Assembly: GCA_963724645.1 (NCBI GenBank)
Contig: CAVRVJ010000007.1
Span: forward strand, 248,001 to 312,000
From: CAVXSP01 sp963724645
Lineage (GTDB): Bacteria; Acidobacteriota; Vicinamibacteria; Vicinamibacterales; SCN-69-37
Direction of reading: 5' to 3'
Length of the DNA: 64,000 nucleotides
In this document: in pieces, positions 9,371 to 17,404 of the stretch
Position numbering within the stretch: the first letter of the stretch is position 1
Layout of the letters: every line of letters starts with the position of its first letter
Translations under genes and position numbers: made by a program
The notes under the pieces: model-generated
The model's database searches: none
What the model was told of the DNA's origin: nothing
What the model saw: the letters and a program-made list of their open reading frames with translations, nothing else

Positions 9371-9400
9371 CGACGGCGCGACGATGTAAGATGCGCCGCG

Positions 9401-10339
9401 GTGCGCACCACGATCGTGACGCTCGGGATCGCCGCGGTGATGTGGAGCCAGGCCGCCGTTAATGACCGCGCGACGGTCGCCGACCGCGTCCTCCTCCTGA
9501 CACGTGAGTCCGTCTGGACGCGCGTTGCTGAAATACGCATGGGCTTCCGCACCTTCCATCCGCAGGGCATGGTGAAGCTCGGGGACGTCCTGTACATCTC
9601 CTCGGTCGAGGTCCGCGTCCCGACCAGGCGTTATCCGGCGCCGGTCGATGGCTACGATCGCGATGCCGGCGAAGGCGTCGGCCATCTCTTCAAGGCGGAC
9701 ATGACCGGTCGGCTCGTGACCGACCTCACGCTGGCGGCTGGCGCCGTCTATCACGCCGGCGGCATCGACTACGACGGCCAGTACATCTGGCTCCCCCTGT
9801 CCGAGTACCGGCCCGACAGCCACTCGATCATCTACAAGGTCGACCCCGAGAGGATGCGCGCCGCCGAGGTATTCCGGTTTCCAGACAGCATTGGCGCCAT
9901 CGTTCACAACACCGACGACCGGACGCTGCATGGCGCGAGCTGGGGTTCGCGCCGCTTCTACCGGTGGACCATGGACGCCAATGGCAGGGTGACCAACGCG
10001 GACACTCCTCCGGAGCAACTGCGCACCCTGAACCCGTCGCATTACGTGGACTACCAGGACTGCAAGTACGCCGGCGGGCGCCGCATGCTCTGTACGGGAC
10101 TCGCCGAGTTCCGCCAGACGCCGGCGTCGCCACCATTCCGGCTGGGCGGCCTCGACCTCGTCAACCTCGCGGACGGCCGGCCGATCCACCAGGTACCTGT
10201 GCCCTTGTGGACCGCCGGTGGTTTGGACATGACACACAACCCTGTGTGGATCGAGCCGAGCGCTGCGGGCCTCCGCGCGTATTTCCTGCCTGAGGACGAC
10301 ACGTCGACGCTTTACGTCTACGACGTGAACGTGAAGTAG
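9401..10339 (+). CDS. Hypothetical secreted beta-propeller-like protein (DUF6454-like)
   Basis: 312 aa from GTG 9401, with a short hydrophobic N-terminus ('IVTLGIAAVMWSQAA') that looks like a signal peptide. Repeats such as 'GMVKLGDVLYISSVEV', 'GGIDYDGQYIWLPLSEY' and 'GASWGSRRFYRW' suggest a small beta-propeller. The overall pattern resembles DUF6454 proteins, which are of unknown function; the family name is from memory and was not checked. It follows the gene at 8783 by 30 bp and may be in the same transcript. Confidence 0.65.
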   Translation: MRTTIVTLGIAAVMWSQAAVNDRATVADRVLLLTRESVWTRVAEIRMGFRTFHPQGMVKLGDVLYISSVEVRVPTRRYPAPVDGYDRDAGEGVGHLFKADMTGRLVTDLTLAAGAVYHAGGIDYDGQYIWLPLSEYRPDSHSIIYKVDPERMRAAEVFRFPDSIGAIVHNTDDRTLHGASWGSRRFYRWTMDANGRVTNADTPPEQLRTLNPSHYVDYQDCKYAGGRRMLCTGLAEFRQTPASPPFRLGGLDLVNLADGRPIHQVPVPLWTAGGLDMTHNPVWIEPSAAGLRAYFLPEDDTSTLYVYDVNVK

Positions 10340-10404
10340 GTTCGATCGACATTTGTGGATCTTTGCGGAACTTGCCGGTGAAGGGCATTTGGCTCGCATC
10401 GAGT

Positions 10405-10640
10405 CGATGTCGCGCGTGGAGCCGACGCGCTATGTGGCGCCCATCTCAACGGCCACTTCAACCTGACGTCAGTCCGGGTCATCCCGCTGTGCGTGCTGTC
10501 GGTGTCCGGCGTGGTCAACGGATCCTGGCGGTCGGCCGTAGCCGCGGGGCTGATCCTGGGTCTGACCTTCTATGTCGACTACTGCTACGTCGTCTATGAG
10601 ATTGCCCTCGGCATCGCCCTTCTTCTCACGACGGCGATCC
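10405..10640 (+). pseudogene. Fragment of a polytopic membrane protein (GT-C-like)
   Basis: Reading rightwards, the phrase 'CGAHLNGHFNLTSVRVIPLC' is followed by a hydrophobic stretch 'AAGLILGLTFYVDYCYVVYE'. This is the pattern of a loop and adjacent helices in large membrane glycosyltransferase-like proteins. There is no start upstream and the frame degenerates after about 10640, so it is a remnant. The gap around it (10340-10823) holds nothing else I can support. Confidence 0.45.
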
Positions 10641-10823
10641 ATGGTCGGAGACAGGTCCAGCACAGCGATCGCGAGAGCCCCAGCGGCGGCGCGCGAAACC
10701 GTTCGCGCCCATCGTCCGATTGTACGGCGGGCGTCAGGTTGCCTGCGCGGTTCTCCGCTACACTGCTCGGCGCGAAGTCACGGATCAATACGACCGAACC
10801 GCCGTTAGCTATCCACGAAAGCG

Positions 10824-10890
10824 CTTGACCTGACGTGGTAGGTTCGCGCGCCCGCGCGGGCGCGGGCGCAACCTGCCACGTCAAGTCAAG
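10824..10890. terminator. Long imperfect palindrome at a convergent gene end
   Basis: The left arm CTTGACCTGACGTGGTAGGT pairs with a right arm ending CCACGTCAAGTCAAG around a G/C-only centre. It is about 30 bp per arm with only a few mismatches. It overlaps the stop codon of the minus-strand dehydrogenase (10881-10883). There is no T-run, so it may act as a factor-assisted or bidirectional terminator, or be a REP-like element. Confidence 0.5.
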
Positions 10891-12179
10891 TGACTTTCCG
10901 CACAGACGAGCCGAAGCGAATCGCGGAACAGCTGCGCCAGGACGGCTGGCGTTGGGTCGACGGGCGACAGCTTCAACAGGCGCGCCTGAACCTGCGTCCC
11001 TTCGACGAGCGTGGGGATGTCGGCCTCCGTGTAACCGAATGCCGCGATGCCCATCGGTTGATCGGTGATCCGCATGAAATGGAGCACACGTTCGGCGAGC
11101 ACATCGCCGGCGCGGCTGAGCGGCACGTCACGCACGTCAGCACCGAGCGCCGCGGCCGCCCGCAGGTGCCGCTCGGGCCCGGCAGGCGCGGTCATGCGGC
11201 AGACAGCCGGCGTGTGCACGATCACCGACGTTCCGTGCGGGACCATCGAATGGTCCGTCTCATATCCGGCAGGCCGGTAGTGTTTCACCCGGCCGGCCAC
11301 GGGATATGCCATCGCGTGCGGCAGGTGCACGCCGGCGTTGCCGAACCCGATCCCAGCGTAGGACGCCGCAAGCAGCATCCGGCCGCGCGCCTCATCGTCG
11401 GAGGGATCGGCGTACACGCGCGGGAGGCATTCGGCCACAATGTGCAGCGCCTCGAGGGCCCACACATCGCTGATCGGGTTCGCGCCCTGGTAGGCCGATC
11501 GCAGCGACGGCCGGGCGGGCCGTTCGCGCTCGAGATAGTGCCGCGCGGTGTACGACTCGAGCGCGTGGCTCAGCACGTCGAGGCCGGCACTGGCGGCGAC
11601 CGCCTTCGGGCAACTGCGTGTGTTCTCGGGATCGAGGCACCCGAGCGTCGGACGCAGGTAGCGATTCGCGATGCCGGTCTTGACCAGTTCGCGTTCGAAA
11701 TCGAATACGGCGACCGCGGTGGTCTCGCTGCCCGTGCCGGCCGTCGTCGGGACGGCAATCAGCGGCTTGAGCGGCCCGGGCGGCGTGAGGCCGCGACCGA
11801 GCGTCGGATTGACGTAGTCCGAGAACTCGGCCGGCCACGTGGCATAAAGATTCGCGGCTTTGGCGGTGTCGATGGTGGACCCGCCTCCGACCGCGAGGTA
11901 CCCGTCGAATTCGCTGCTGGACGCTGCTGCGATTGCCTGCCGGAACGATGCGTCCGTCGGTTCGCACCGGACCTCGCCAAACACGTCGAAGTCCACACCC
12001 GCCGACCGGAGCGATTCCACGGCGGCCTCACCCGGATACAAGCGGCGGACGGCCGGGTCGACGATCATCAGCACTCGCCGGCAGCCGAGGTCGACGAAGT
12101 CGGCGCCGACCTCGCGCGTCGCGCCGGCGCCAAATCGGACGGTCGACCCTGTCATTTGAAAGATCGTGTCTGCCGGCAT
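10881..12179 (-). CDS. Hydroxyacid-oxoacid transhydrogenase (iron-containing ADH family)
   Basis: 432 aa from ATG 12177-12179. The long in-frame upstream extension is not family-like. The protein follows the ADHFE1/HOT type closely: 'ETTAVAVFDFE', 'VGGGSTIDTAKAANLYA', 'PLKPLIAVPTTAGTGSETT', 'DVLSHALESYTARHY', 'YQGANPISDVWALEAL', 'GIGFGNAGVHLPHAMAYP', 'HGTSVIVHTPAVCRMT'. Known members oxidise 4-hydroxybutyrate with 2-oxoglutarate as acceptor, giving succinic semialdehyde and 2-hydroxyglutarate, with tightly bound NAD and an iron or zinc ion. It stands alone and ends in the palindrome at 10824-10890. Confidence 0.88.
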   Translation of the reverse strand: MPADTIFQMTGSTVRFGAGATREVGADFVDLGCRRVLMIVDPAVRRLYPGEAAVESLRSAGVDFDVFGEVRCEPTDASFRQAIAAASSSEFDGYLAVGGGSTIDTAKAANLYATWPAEFSDYVNPTLGRGLTPPGPLKPLIAVPTTAGTGSETTAVAVFDFERELVKTGIANRYLRPTLGCLDPENTRSCPKAVAASAGLDVLSHALESYTARHYLERERPARPSLRSAYQGANPISDVWALEALHIVAECLPRVYADPSDDEARGRMLLAASYAGIGFGNAGVHLPHAMAYPVAGRVKHYRPAGYETDHSMVPHGTSVIVHTPAVCRMTAPAGPERHLRAAAALGADVRDVPLSRAGDVLAERVLHFMRITDQPMGIAAFGYTEADIPTLVEGTQVQARLLKLSPVDPTPAVLAQLFRDSLRLVCAESHLT

Positions 12180-12405
12180 GAGAACGTGACCCGCGAATTT
12201 GAATGCGCCCCGCCTGCGGAAGTCTAGTGAATATCTGGAATCGTTTCCACTTCCGCGCACTGACGGCCGCGCAGCGTTTTGCGGAACATCGTGTTGAGGG
12301 TCCAGAGTATGCGCTTCTTGAACCACCCTGCTACGATCGGGTGCTCGCTGAGGCGCCCATGCCAACTGCTGAGAGACTGCTACTGAGCCGGCAGATCGCG
12401 TAGGT

Positions 12406-12885
12406 GTGCCGATGCGAGCTGTTCGCCCGCTCTCCATCCGTCCGGTTGGACCCGCGGATATTCCGGTCATGGATCGGATGCTGCGGATGTTCGGCGAGGC
12501 GTTTGGCGACTTGGACACCTATACATCGAAGCGGCCAAGCGACGGCTATCTCAGTCGCCTGCTCGCTGCCGAGTACTTCATCGCCCTCGCCGCATTGAAA
12601 GGCGATGAAGTGGTCGGAGGCCTCGCCGCGTACGAGTTGCACAAGTTCGAACAGGAGCGGAGCGAGATCTATATCTACGATTTGGCCGTTGCCGAAGGCC
12701 ACCGGAGAGAGGGAATCGCCACGGCACTGATCCTGGAGCTCAAGAAGGTTGCGGAAACACGCGGCGCCTACGCGATCTTCGTGCAAGCCGATCTCGACGA
12801 TGACCCCGCCATAGCCCTCTACACGAAGCTCGGGGTACGTGAGGATGTGCTGCACTTCGATATTGCCACCTCTCGAAAGGACTGA
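12406..12885 (+). CDS. AAC(3)-I-like GNAT aminoglycoside N-acetyltransferase
   Basis: 159 aa (GTG 12406, or ATG 12412). It matches the AAC(3)-I pattern across its length: 'FGEAFGDLDTY', 'YLSRLLAAEYFIALAA', 'VVGGLAAYELHKFEQ', 'RSEIYIYDLAV', the acetyl-CoA loop 'GHRREGIATALI', 'GAYAIFVQAD', and 'DDPAIALYTKLGVREDVLHFDI'. AAC(3)-I enzymes acetylate the 3-amino group of gentamicin and sisomicin. This chromosomal copy has no integron or transposon signature next to it, so it may be an ancestral or housekeeping acetyltransferase, and resistance activity is not implied. A broken NmrA-like gene follows 4 bp downstream. Confidence 0.85.
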   Translation: MPMRAVRPLSIRPVGPADIPVMDRMLRMFGEAFGDLDTYTSKRPSDGYLSRLLAAEYFIALAALKGDEVVGGLAAYELHKFEQERSEIYIYDLAVAEGHRREGIATALILELKKVAETRGAYAIFVQADLDDDPAIALYTKLGVREDVLHFDIATSRKD

Positions 12886-12889
12886 CCTC

Positions 12890-13168
12890 GTGTCGAAAGT
12901 TCGTGTACTCAGTTTCGGCGTCGCGAGGCTCGCGATGATGTGCGTGGATAGCCCGTTGGCTCATAATGCGACGTTGGAGGTAGGCGGACCAGACGCGTTG
13001 AGCCCTCTGGAAGTCGTCCGTCTCTTTGAAGAGGTCTCAGGCCGCGTTCTTGAGCTTGATTTCGTCTCGGAACGAGCGCTGTCGGAACAGCAGGCCGCCG
13101 GTAATGACTCCTGGGTGCGCTCCCGGCTTTTCCGCGAGGGCCGCTTCGTTACTTGCGCGTGGAGTTGA
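12890..13168 (+). pseudogene. Truncated NAD(P)-binding NmrA/SDR-like protein
   Basis: From GTG 12890 the frame reads 'VARLAMMCVD', then 'NATLEVGGPDALSPLEVVR', 'FEEVSGRVLELDFVSE' and 'LSEQQAA'. This is the C-terminal third of NmrA-like NAD(P)-binding proteins. The Rossmann N-terminus is missing, and the frame drifts into unrelated sequence overlapping the end of the convergent propeller gene. It is a deletion remnant, with no function expected. Confidence 0.6.
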
Positions 13169-13835
13169 CGGGGATCTCGGAGCCGCTGCCCGTTTCGGAG
13201 CCCCGCCTGGGCCGGCGGATGGTCCTCACCTTCCCGCTCCTGCCTCCTCCGCAGAAGAACTGATCGCCGCCATCGGATTCGAGCCCCGACACGCCCACTC
13301 CAGGCGGCATCTCAAGCTTCTCCAGGACTTCTCCCGTTCGAGGATCGACCCGCCTCACATCGCTCTCGTCACCTTCCCAAGTGCCGTGCCAGAGCTCACC
13401 GTCGATCCACGTGACGCCGGTGACGAAGCGGTTGGACTCGATCGTGCGAAGAATCGTTCCGGTCTGGGGATCGATCTGATGGATCTTCCGGTCTCGATAC
13501 TGTCCCACCCAGAGTGTCCCTTCAGCCCACGCCAGCCCCGAGTCAGCACCGCCGCCAGGCGCCGGGATCGTATCGAGTACGCGGCCGGTCTGCGGATCGA
13601 TCTTCTGAATGCGATCGTCGGCGAGCTGAAACAGGTGCCGGCCGTCGAAGGCCGTTCCTGCATGCGCGACGACATCGATCGAGCGCAGCGTCTTCCCGCT
13701 CTCAGGATCGAGCGCGTTGAGCGTGTCGCCAGCGGCAAACCACACGCTCTTGCCGTCGTAGGTGACGCCATGCACGTGGTCGACACCCGTAAAGGGTCCA
13801 TACTCCCGGATGATCTCGGCGGCGGATCGTCGCAT
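13149..13835 (-). CDS. Small beta-propeller (glutamine-cyclotransferase/Vgb-like)
   Basis: 228 aa with regularly spaced blades such as 'VTYDGKSVWFAAGDTLNALDPESGKTL', 'RIQKIDPQTGRVLDTIPAP', 'KIHQIDPQTGTILRTI' and 'DVRRVDPRTGEVLEKL'. This is the repeat pattern of quinoprotein-amine/glutaminyl-cyclotransferase-like propellers. There is no signal peptide, so it is probably cytoplasmic. It starts 10 bp after the end of the HTH regulator at 13845-15065 on the same strand, so it is likely co-transcribed. A ligand-sensing role with that regulator is only an inference. Confidence 0.75.
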   Translation of the reverse strand: MRRSAAEIIREYGPFTGVDHVHGVTYDGKSVWFAAGDTLNALDPESGKTLRSIDVVAHAGTAFDGRHLFQLADDRIQKIDPQTGRVLDTIPAPGGGADSGLAWAEGTLWVGQYRDRKIHQIDPQTGTILRTIESNRFVTGVTWIDGELWHGTWEGDESDVRRVDPRTGEVLEKLEMPPGVGVSGLESDGGDQFFCGGGRSGKVRTIRRPRRGSETGSGSEIPVNSTRK

Positions 13836-13844
13836 GCCCCCAGC

Positions 13845-15065
13845 CTAGTCAATCGGCAGAGCAGCGGGGAGTAACAAGGTTGTCGTGAACCCCGGCACGG
13901 GCGGAGTCATCCACCGGCGCGCGCGCCCGCGACCGAACGATTGCACCTTTCCGGCTGCGGCAAGCGAATCGAGCGCCCGCTGTACGGTGCGCTGGCTGGC
14001 TCCCAGCGCCAGCGCAAGCGCCGAGCTCGACCACGATTCGCCGTCGGCGAGAAAGGCCAGCACCGCCGCGTGCGCCTCTTCGACGGGCCTCGCCAGCACG
14101 ACGACTTCACGGGCGCGGCGCGGCGACAGCGCAAAGCCTCGCTTTGTCGCGCTCACACCGGCTTGTGTCCGAACCATCGCGCGCAGCCGCCCCACTTCGA
14201 CTCGCAACCGCGCGCGATGCGATTCATCGACGAACTTCGATCCGAATGCGCTTCCGATGAGCGCGTCCCTGGCCACGTCTCCCGGCCACGCTTCGCCCAG
14301 CGCGCGTGCGACGGCGAACAACACCGGACGCTTCGCGAGCGAGATCACCTTGCCGCCGTCCCGCACGACATACCGGCACGCGTCCACGATCAATGCCTTC
14401 GACGCGAGCAACGCCTCGACCTCGTCGAGCAGCAGGGGTCGTTCTTCGCCACGCGCAATCAGGCGCGCAGCAGGTGTGTTCAGGACGAGGCATGCGCGGT
14501 CGACCTCGGCCGTCAGTGCAGGGATACGCGCGTCGCGCGCGGCGCGCTGTGCGCGATCGAGTGCCGCGCGCGCGGCCTTCGACTGCAGACGCCGAATCGC
14601 GATCCCGGCGACCACCAGCTCGTGGGCGGTTCTCACCGCGGGAGGGAAGGGCTCGGGATCTAACTCTGCGAGCCTGCGCTCCGCCTCGTCGATCCGCCCG
14701 ATCAGCACGAGGCGCCGGACCTCGAGATACCGCGCATGCGCGGCGTTGACTCGGTCGCCGTGCGCTTCGAGCGTCGCCCGTGCCTGGTCGAGCGCCTTCG
14801 GCGGCCAGCCCAGGTCGCGCGAGACAAGCGCGACCTCGGCCTCGGCGACGACGCACCTCGCGCGGGCCACGGCCTCCTTCGGACCGAAGGCGCGCGCCGC
14901 ACGTCGCAGGAGCGCCTTCGCTCGGACGAGATCGCCGAGCTGGGCCATCGCGATGCCTCGAAGGGCGAGGGCGGGCGCGTCTTCGCGCAGCGAGACGCGC
15001 TTCAATGCGCCGAGGGGATCGCCAGCCGCGAGTGCGCGCGCGGCGGCCGTGATCAGCGAGTCCAT
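13845..15065 (-). CDS. Helix-turn-helix transcriptional regulator with TPR-like N-terminus
   Basis: 406 aa. The Ala/Arg-rich first half consists of paired helices that look like TPR/SEL1-type repeats ('GIAMAQLGDLVRAKALLRRAARAFG'). A middle segment with 'LFAVARALGEAWPGDVARDALI' and 'RLRVEVGRLRAMV' resembles the winged-helix BTAD-type DNA-binding fold. The C-terminus has a second HTH, 'LALALGASQRTVQRALDSLAAAGKV'. A two-HTH architecture is unusual, and the target is unknown. It is upstream of, and probably co-transcribed with, the propeller at 13149. Confidence 0.75.
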   Translation of the reverse strand: MDSLITAAARALAAGDPLGALKRVSLREDAPALALRGIAMAQLGDLVRAKALLRRAARAFGPKEAVARARCVVAEAEVALVSRDLGWPPKALDQARATLEAHGDRVNAAHARYLEVRRLVLIGRIDEAERRLAELDPEPFPPAVRTAHELVVAGIAIRRLQSKAARAALDRAQRAARDARIPALTAEVDRACLVLNTPAARLIARGEERPLLLDEVEALLASKALIVDACRYVVRDGGKVISLAKRPVLFAVARALGEAWPGDVARDALIGSAFGSKFVDESHRARLRVEVGRLRAMVRTQAGVSATKRGFALSPRRAREVVVLARPVEEAHAAVLAFLADGESWSSSALALALGASQRTVQRALDSLAAAGKVQSFGRGRARRWMTPPVPGFTTTLLLPAALPID

Positions 15066-15203
15066 CGGAATCCCGCCACACTTGTCACTCCCATCGTCGG
15101 ATCCCCGGCGCTAGATCTATCTCATGACCAACGACCAGGATGCTCTCGGGCTCCGCGGCGTGAGCGAGCGTCCTTCGCACCCAAGAGGAGGTATCCCCAT
15201 CCC

Positions 15204-15293
15204 ATGTGTCCCGTATGCATGACCACAACAGCCCTGGTCGCTGCAGGCACCACGTCAGGAGCCGGTGTACTTGGCTTCGTGGCGGTCAGATTC
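15204..15293 (+). pseudogene. Small cysteine-pair protein, 3' end lost
   Basis: From ATG 15204 the frame begins 'MCPVCMTTTALVAAGTTSG', followed by a hydrophobic helix. This is the N-terminus of a short, widespread unnamed protein of about 35 residues. The normal end is missing and the frame runs on into antisense sequence to 15557, so the gene has been cut by a rearrangement at about 15290. It is divergent from the HTH regulator. Confidence 0.45.
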
Positions 15294-15590
15294 CGGTGGT
15301 TGCAGCGCCTTCGCCATCGCACCGTACCCAAATGGATCGGGATCGAACGTCAGCCAGAAGAGCCACGACCTCTCTGCCATCTCGTTCTTCCACTCCGGCA
15401 CCGCGCCGCGCCGCGGATTCGCGTAATAGTCGAGCTCGATAGACGCGTCCCACGAGTGACGCACCATCGGCGGGAAACACCATCGGGAATTCGAAGACCG
15501 ACATACCGTCCCCTCCTTCCATCTTCAGCTTCAGGCCGAGCGCTGGTGGCCCGATGATCAGCGTAGGCTGGATCTGGTTGGCAGAAAAAT
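15255..15590 (-). pseudogene. Degraded unrecognised gene with a frameshift
   Basis: Two overlapping minus-strand frames share one protein-like pattern. The upstream piece ends 'GGDGMSVFEFPMVFP'. The downstream piece reads 'VRHSWDASIELDYYANPRRG', then 'EWKNEMAERSWLFWLTFDPD', and stops at 15255. Together they look like one conserved C-terminal domain split by a single indel at about 15470. I do not recognise the family. The AraC-like trace at 15705 is not clearly part of it. Confidence 0.35.
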
Positions 15591-15704
15591 GACAAATGTC
15601 GCTGCTTTTCTGCGAGACGGAGCGTGACGGTCGCTCTGGCGATGACGCGCGACGACTCCGGGCGAGCTATCGCCGATGGCGAGCTTGCTGCGACAGGTGC
15701 GGAC

Positions 15705-15840
15705 TCATGCGGCGGCGAATCGCGCGCGATAGACCCGTGGCGGGATTCCCAGGTGCCTCCACGCTCGACCGGTTTCATGCGCCGGCGGCAGCAGAGTCTC
15801 CTCTCTGCTACGGGCATACTCGGACGCGAGCGACCACCTG
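15705..15840 (-). pseudogene. Possible AraC-family regulator C-terminal remnant
   Basis: A short frame ends 'RAWRHLGIPPRVYRARFAAA'-stop, like the end of the second HTH of AraC-family regulators ('HFGVSPxxYRxRF'). Nothing upstream supports a complete gene. This is weak evidence. Confidence 0.25.
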
Positions 15841-15908
15841 GCCTCGCTCTCCTCCGAGTCGCTGCGCCGCGGTCGGCGGTCGGCGGAGTCGAGGTCCAGC
15901 GTGTTGCG

Positions 15909-16694
15909 CTAATCGCGCTTTCGGATCGCGGCTTCTCCAGCGTCGGACACCTCGACCCACTTCGGGTGAGGCGAGGCCTCGGTGTCGTAGTTGTCGTGCC
16001 AGTTCCACCACTTGTACGGCGGGGTCTGCGGGTAGCCCTCCGGCGAGTCCTCCCACTCCTCCTGGCGCCCGAGCGCCGTGATGTCGAGATAGTTCCAGGT
16101 GCTTCCCATCTGCTCGTCGCCGCGATTGTTGATGAAGTAGGTGCGGAACACGTTGGCGCCATCGCGGATGAAGGCGTTCGTGCCGTGCCACTCGTCCACA
16201 CCGAAGTCGCTGTCGAAGCTGTCCGTGATGCTGTACCACGGCATCGCCCAGCCCATTCGGGCCTTCAGGCGGTCGATGTCCGTCAGCGGCGCGCGCGAGA
16301 CGAACGCGAGCGTGGTGTCACGGGCGTTCAGATGGGCGACGTGGGCGACCTGGTCGGCCACGAAGGAGCAGCCGCGGCACGCATGTTCGGGCCAGCCGTA
16401 CACGCCGGGCTCGAAGAAGGCGCGGTAGACAATCAGCTGACGGCGGCCGTCGAACAGGTCGAGCAGGCTCGCTTTACCCTTCGTCCCGTCGAACGCGTAT
16501 CCTTTCTCCACGGCCTGCCACGGCATCCGCCGGCGCTCGGCGGCCAGCGCGTCACGGGTGCGGGTCAACGCCTTCTCCTTCACGAGGAGCTGCTGGCGCG
16601 CAGCCTCCCACTCCTGCGCCGAGACGACCGGGGGTTTGCTGTTTGGAAGACGCTCCTTCCGCGGCTCGCTGTCTCTCTCTTTGTTCTTGTCCAT
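15909..16694 (-). CDS. DUF899 thioredoxin-like protein
   Basis: 261 aa. After a charged N-terminus it reads 'VVSAQEWEAARQQLLVKEKALTR', 'PWQAVEKGYAFDGTKGKASLLDLFDGRRQLIVYRAFF', the CxxC-type site 'HACRGCSFVADQV', and 'GWAMPWYSITDSFDSDFGVDEWHG'. This is the standard order of DUF899 proteins, which adopt a thioredoxin-like fold. The biochemical role is unknown, though a redox function is plausible. The gene stands alone on the minus strand. Confidence 0.88.
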   Translation of the reverse strand: MDKNKERDSEPRKERLPNSKPPVVSAQEWEAARQQLLVKEKALTRTRDALAAERRRMPWQAVEKGYAFDGTKGKASLLDLFDGRRQLIVYRAFFEPGVYGWPEHACRGCSFVADQVAHVAHLNARDTTLAFVSRAPLTDIDRLKARMGWAMPWYSITDSFDSDFGVDEWHGTNAFIRDGANVFRTYFINNRGDEQMGSTWNYLDITALGRQEEWEDSPEGYPQTPPYKWWNWHDNYDTEASPHPKWVEVSDAGEAAIRKRD

Positions 16695-17023
16695 CTCTTT
16701 CTCCTCGTTCTTCCTGTTCTTGCTGGTGACCCTGTTTGTTTATTGCCGAGCTCGTCCCTCCTCCCTTCTAACGCCAGGAATTGAAGCCGTGGGAGTGACA
16801 AGTGTGTCGGGATTCGAATGGACTCGCGTGATCACGGCCGCGGGGGCCCCACGGTTTCTCAATGAGTCTTGTCCAGTGAAAAGCTCCGCCGCACCCCTTG
16901 TTCGAACATTCCCGCGGGAAGAAATCGGCGCAGACGGGCGACGGACGTCGCTTGTTGCCCAATCAGGTAGCGCAGTCGCGGCGAGGTGCTTGAAACCGTT
17001 GCCTGGGCCCGTCTGTATATACC
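16695..17023. other. Intergenic region with nothing recognised
   Basis: I see no protein-like frame or RNA. The A/T-richer right end leads into the promoter of the ArsR gene. Confidence 0.5.
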
Positions 17024-17053
17024 TTGACACGCATATGCTCTGTGGAGTATATC
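17024..17053 (+). promoter_or_regulatory. Sigma70-type promoter of the arsR-SRPBCC operon
   Basis: TTGACA at 17024-17029 is followed by an 18-bp spacer and TATATC at 17048-17053. A TATATACC element at 17016-17023 mirrors GGAGTATAT at 17044-17052, giving a possible autoregulatory ArsR operator across the promoter. The expected transcription start (about 17060) coincides with a GTG codon of the gene. Confidence 0.55.
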
Positions 17054-17059
17054 AAGAGA

Positions 17060-17404
17060 GTGGAATCTGTCTTCGAAATCATTGCGGAGCCGAACCGCCG
17101 CGCGATATTGAGCCTCCTGGTCTCGTCCGAACAGTCGGTTGGAGAGATCGAGCGTCAACTTCGTATGCCGCAGCCGACCGTGTCAAAGCACCTGCGCGTG
17201 CTGCGCGAGGCCGGTTTCGTGGAATCCACGGTGGACGCACAGCGCCGTCTCTACCGGCTGAAGCCAGAACCACTTCAGGAGGTGGATGCCTGGCTGGCTC
17301 CGTTCCGCCGGTTCTGGTCCGCTCACGTGGATGCTCTCGAACGCCACCTCGACCGCATGGATCAATCAACACCAACGAAAAGGAAGACAAGGAGAAGAAG
17401 ATGA
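17060..17404 (+). CDS. ArsR/SmtB-family winged-helix regulator
   Basis: About 114 aa from GTG 17060; an alternative in-frame GTG lies at 17042. I prefer 17060 because family members begin 'MESVFExIAEPxRRAIL', and 17042 lies inside the promoter. The HTH is 'SVGEIERQLRMPQPTVSKHLRVLREAGFV', followed by the wing 'DAQRRLYRLKPEPL'. There is no metal-binding cysteine set. It belongs to the subgroup coupled to SRPBCC (AHSA1) proteins. The stop overlaps the next start as ATGA, so translation is coupled. Confidence 0.88.
   Translation: MESVFEIIAEPNRRAILSLLVSSEQSVGEIERQLRMPQPTVSKHLRVLREAGFVESTVDAQRRLYRLKPEPLQEVDAWLAPFRRFWSAHVDALERHLDRMDQSTPTKRKTRRRR

Noticed and set aside
8756..10399. 547-codon minus-strand frame
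   Set aside because: Antisense to two well-supported plus-strand genes, with low-complexity composition.
13885..15114. 409-codon plus-strand frame rich in Ala, Ser and Arg
   Set aside because: Antisense shadow of the HTH regulator gene.
17024..17042. TTG 17024 as the ArsR start
   Set aside because: It is the -35 element, and family members start near 'VESVFE'.
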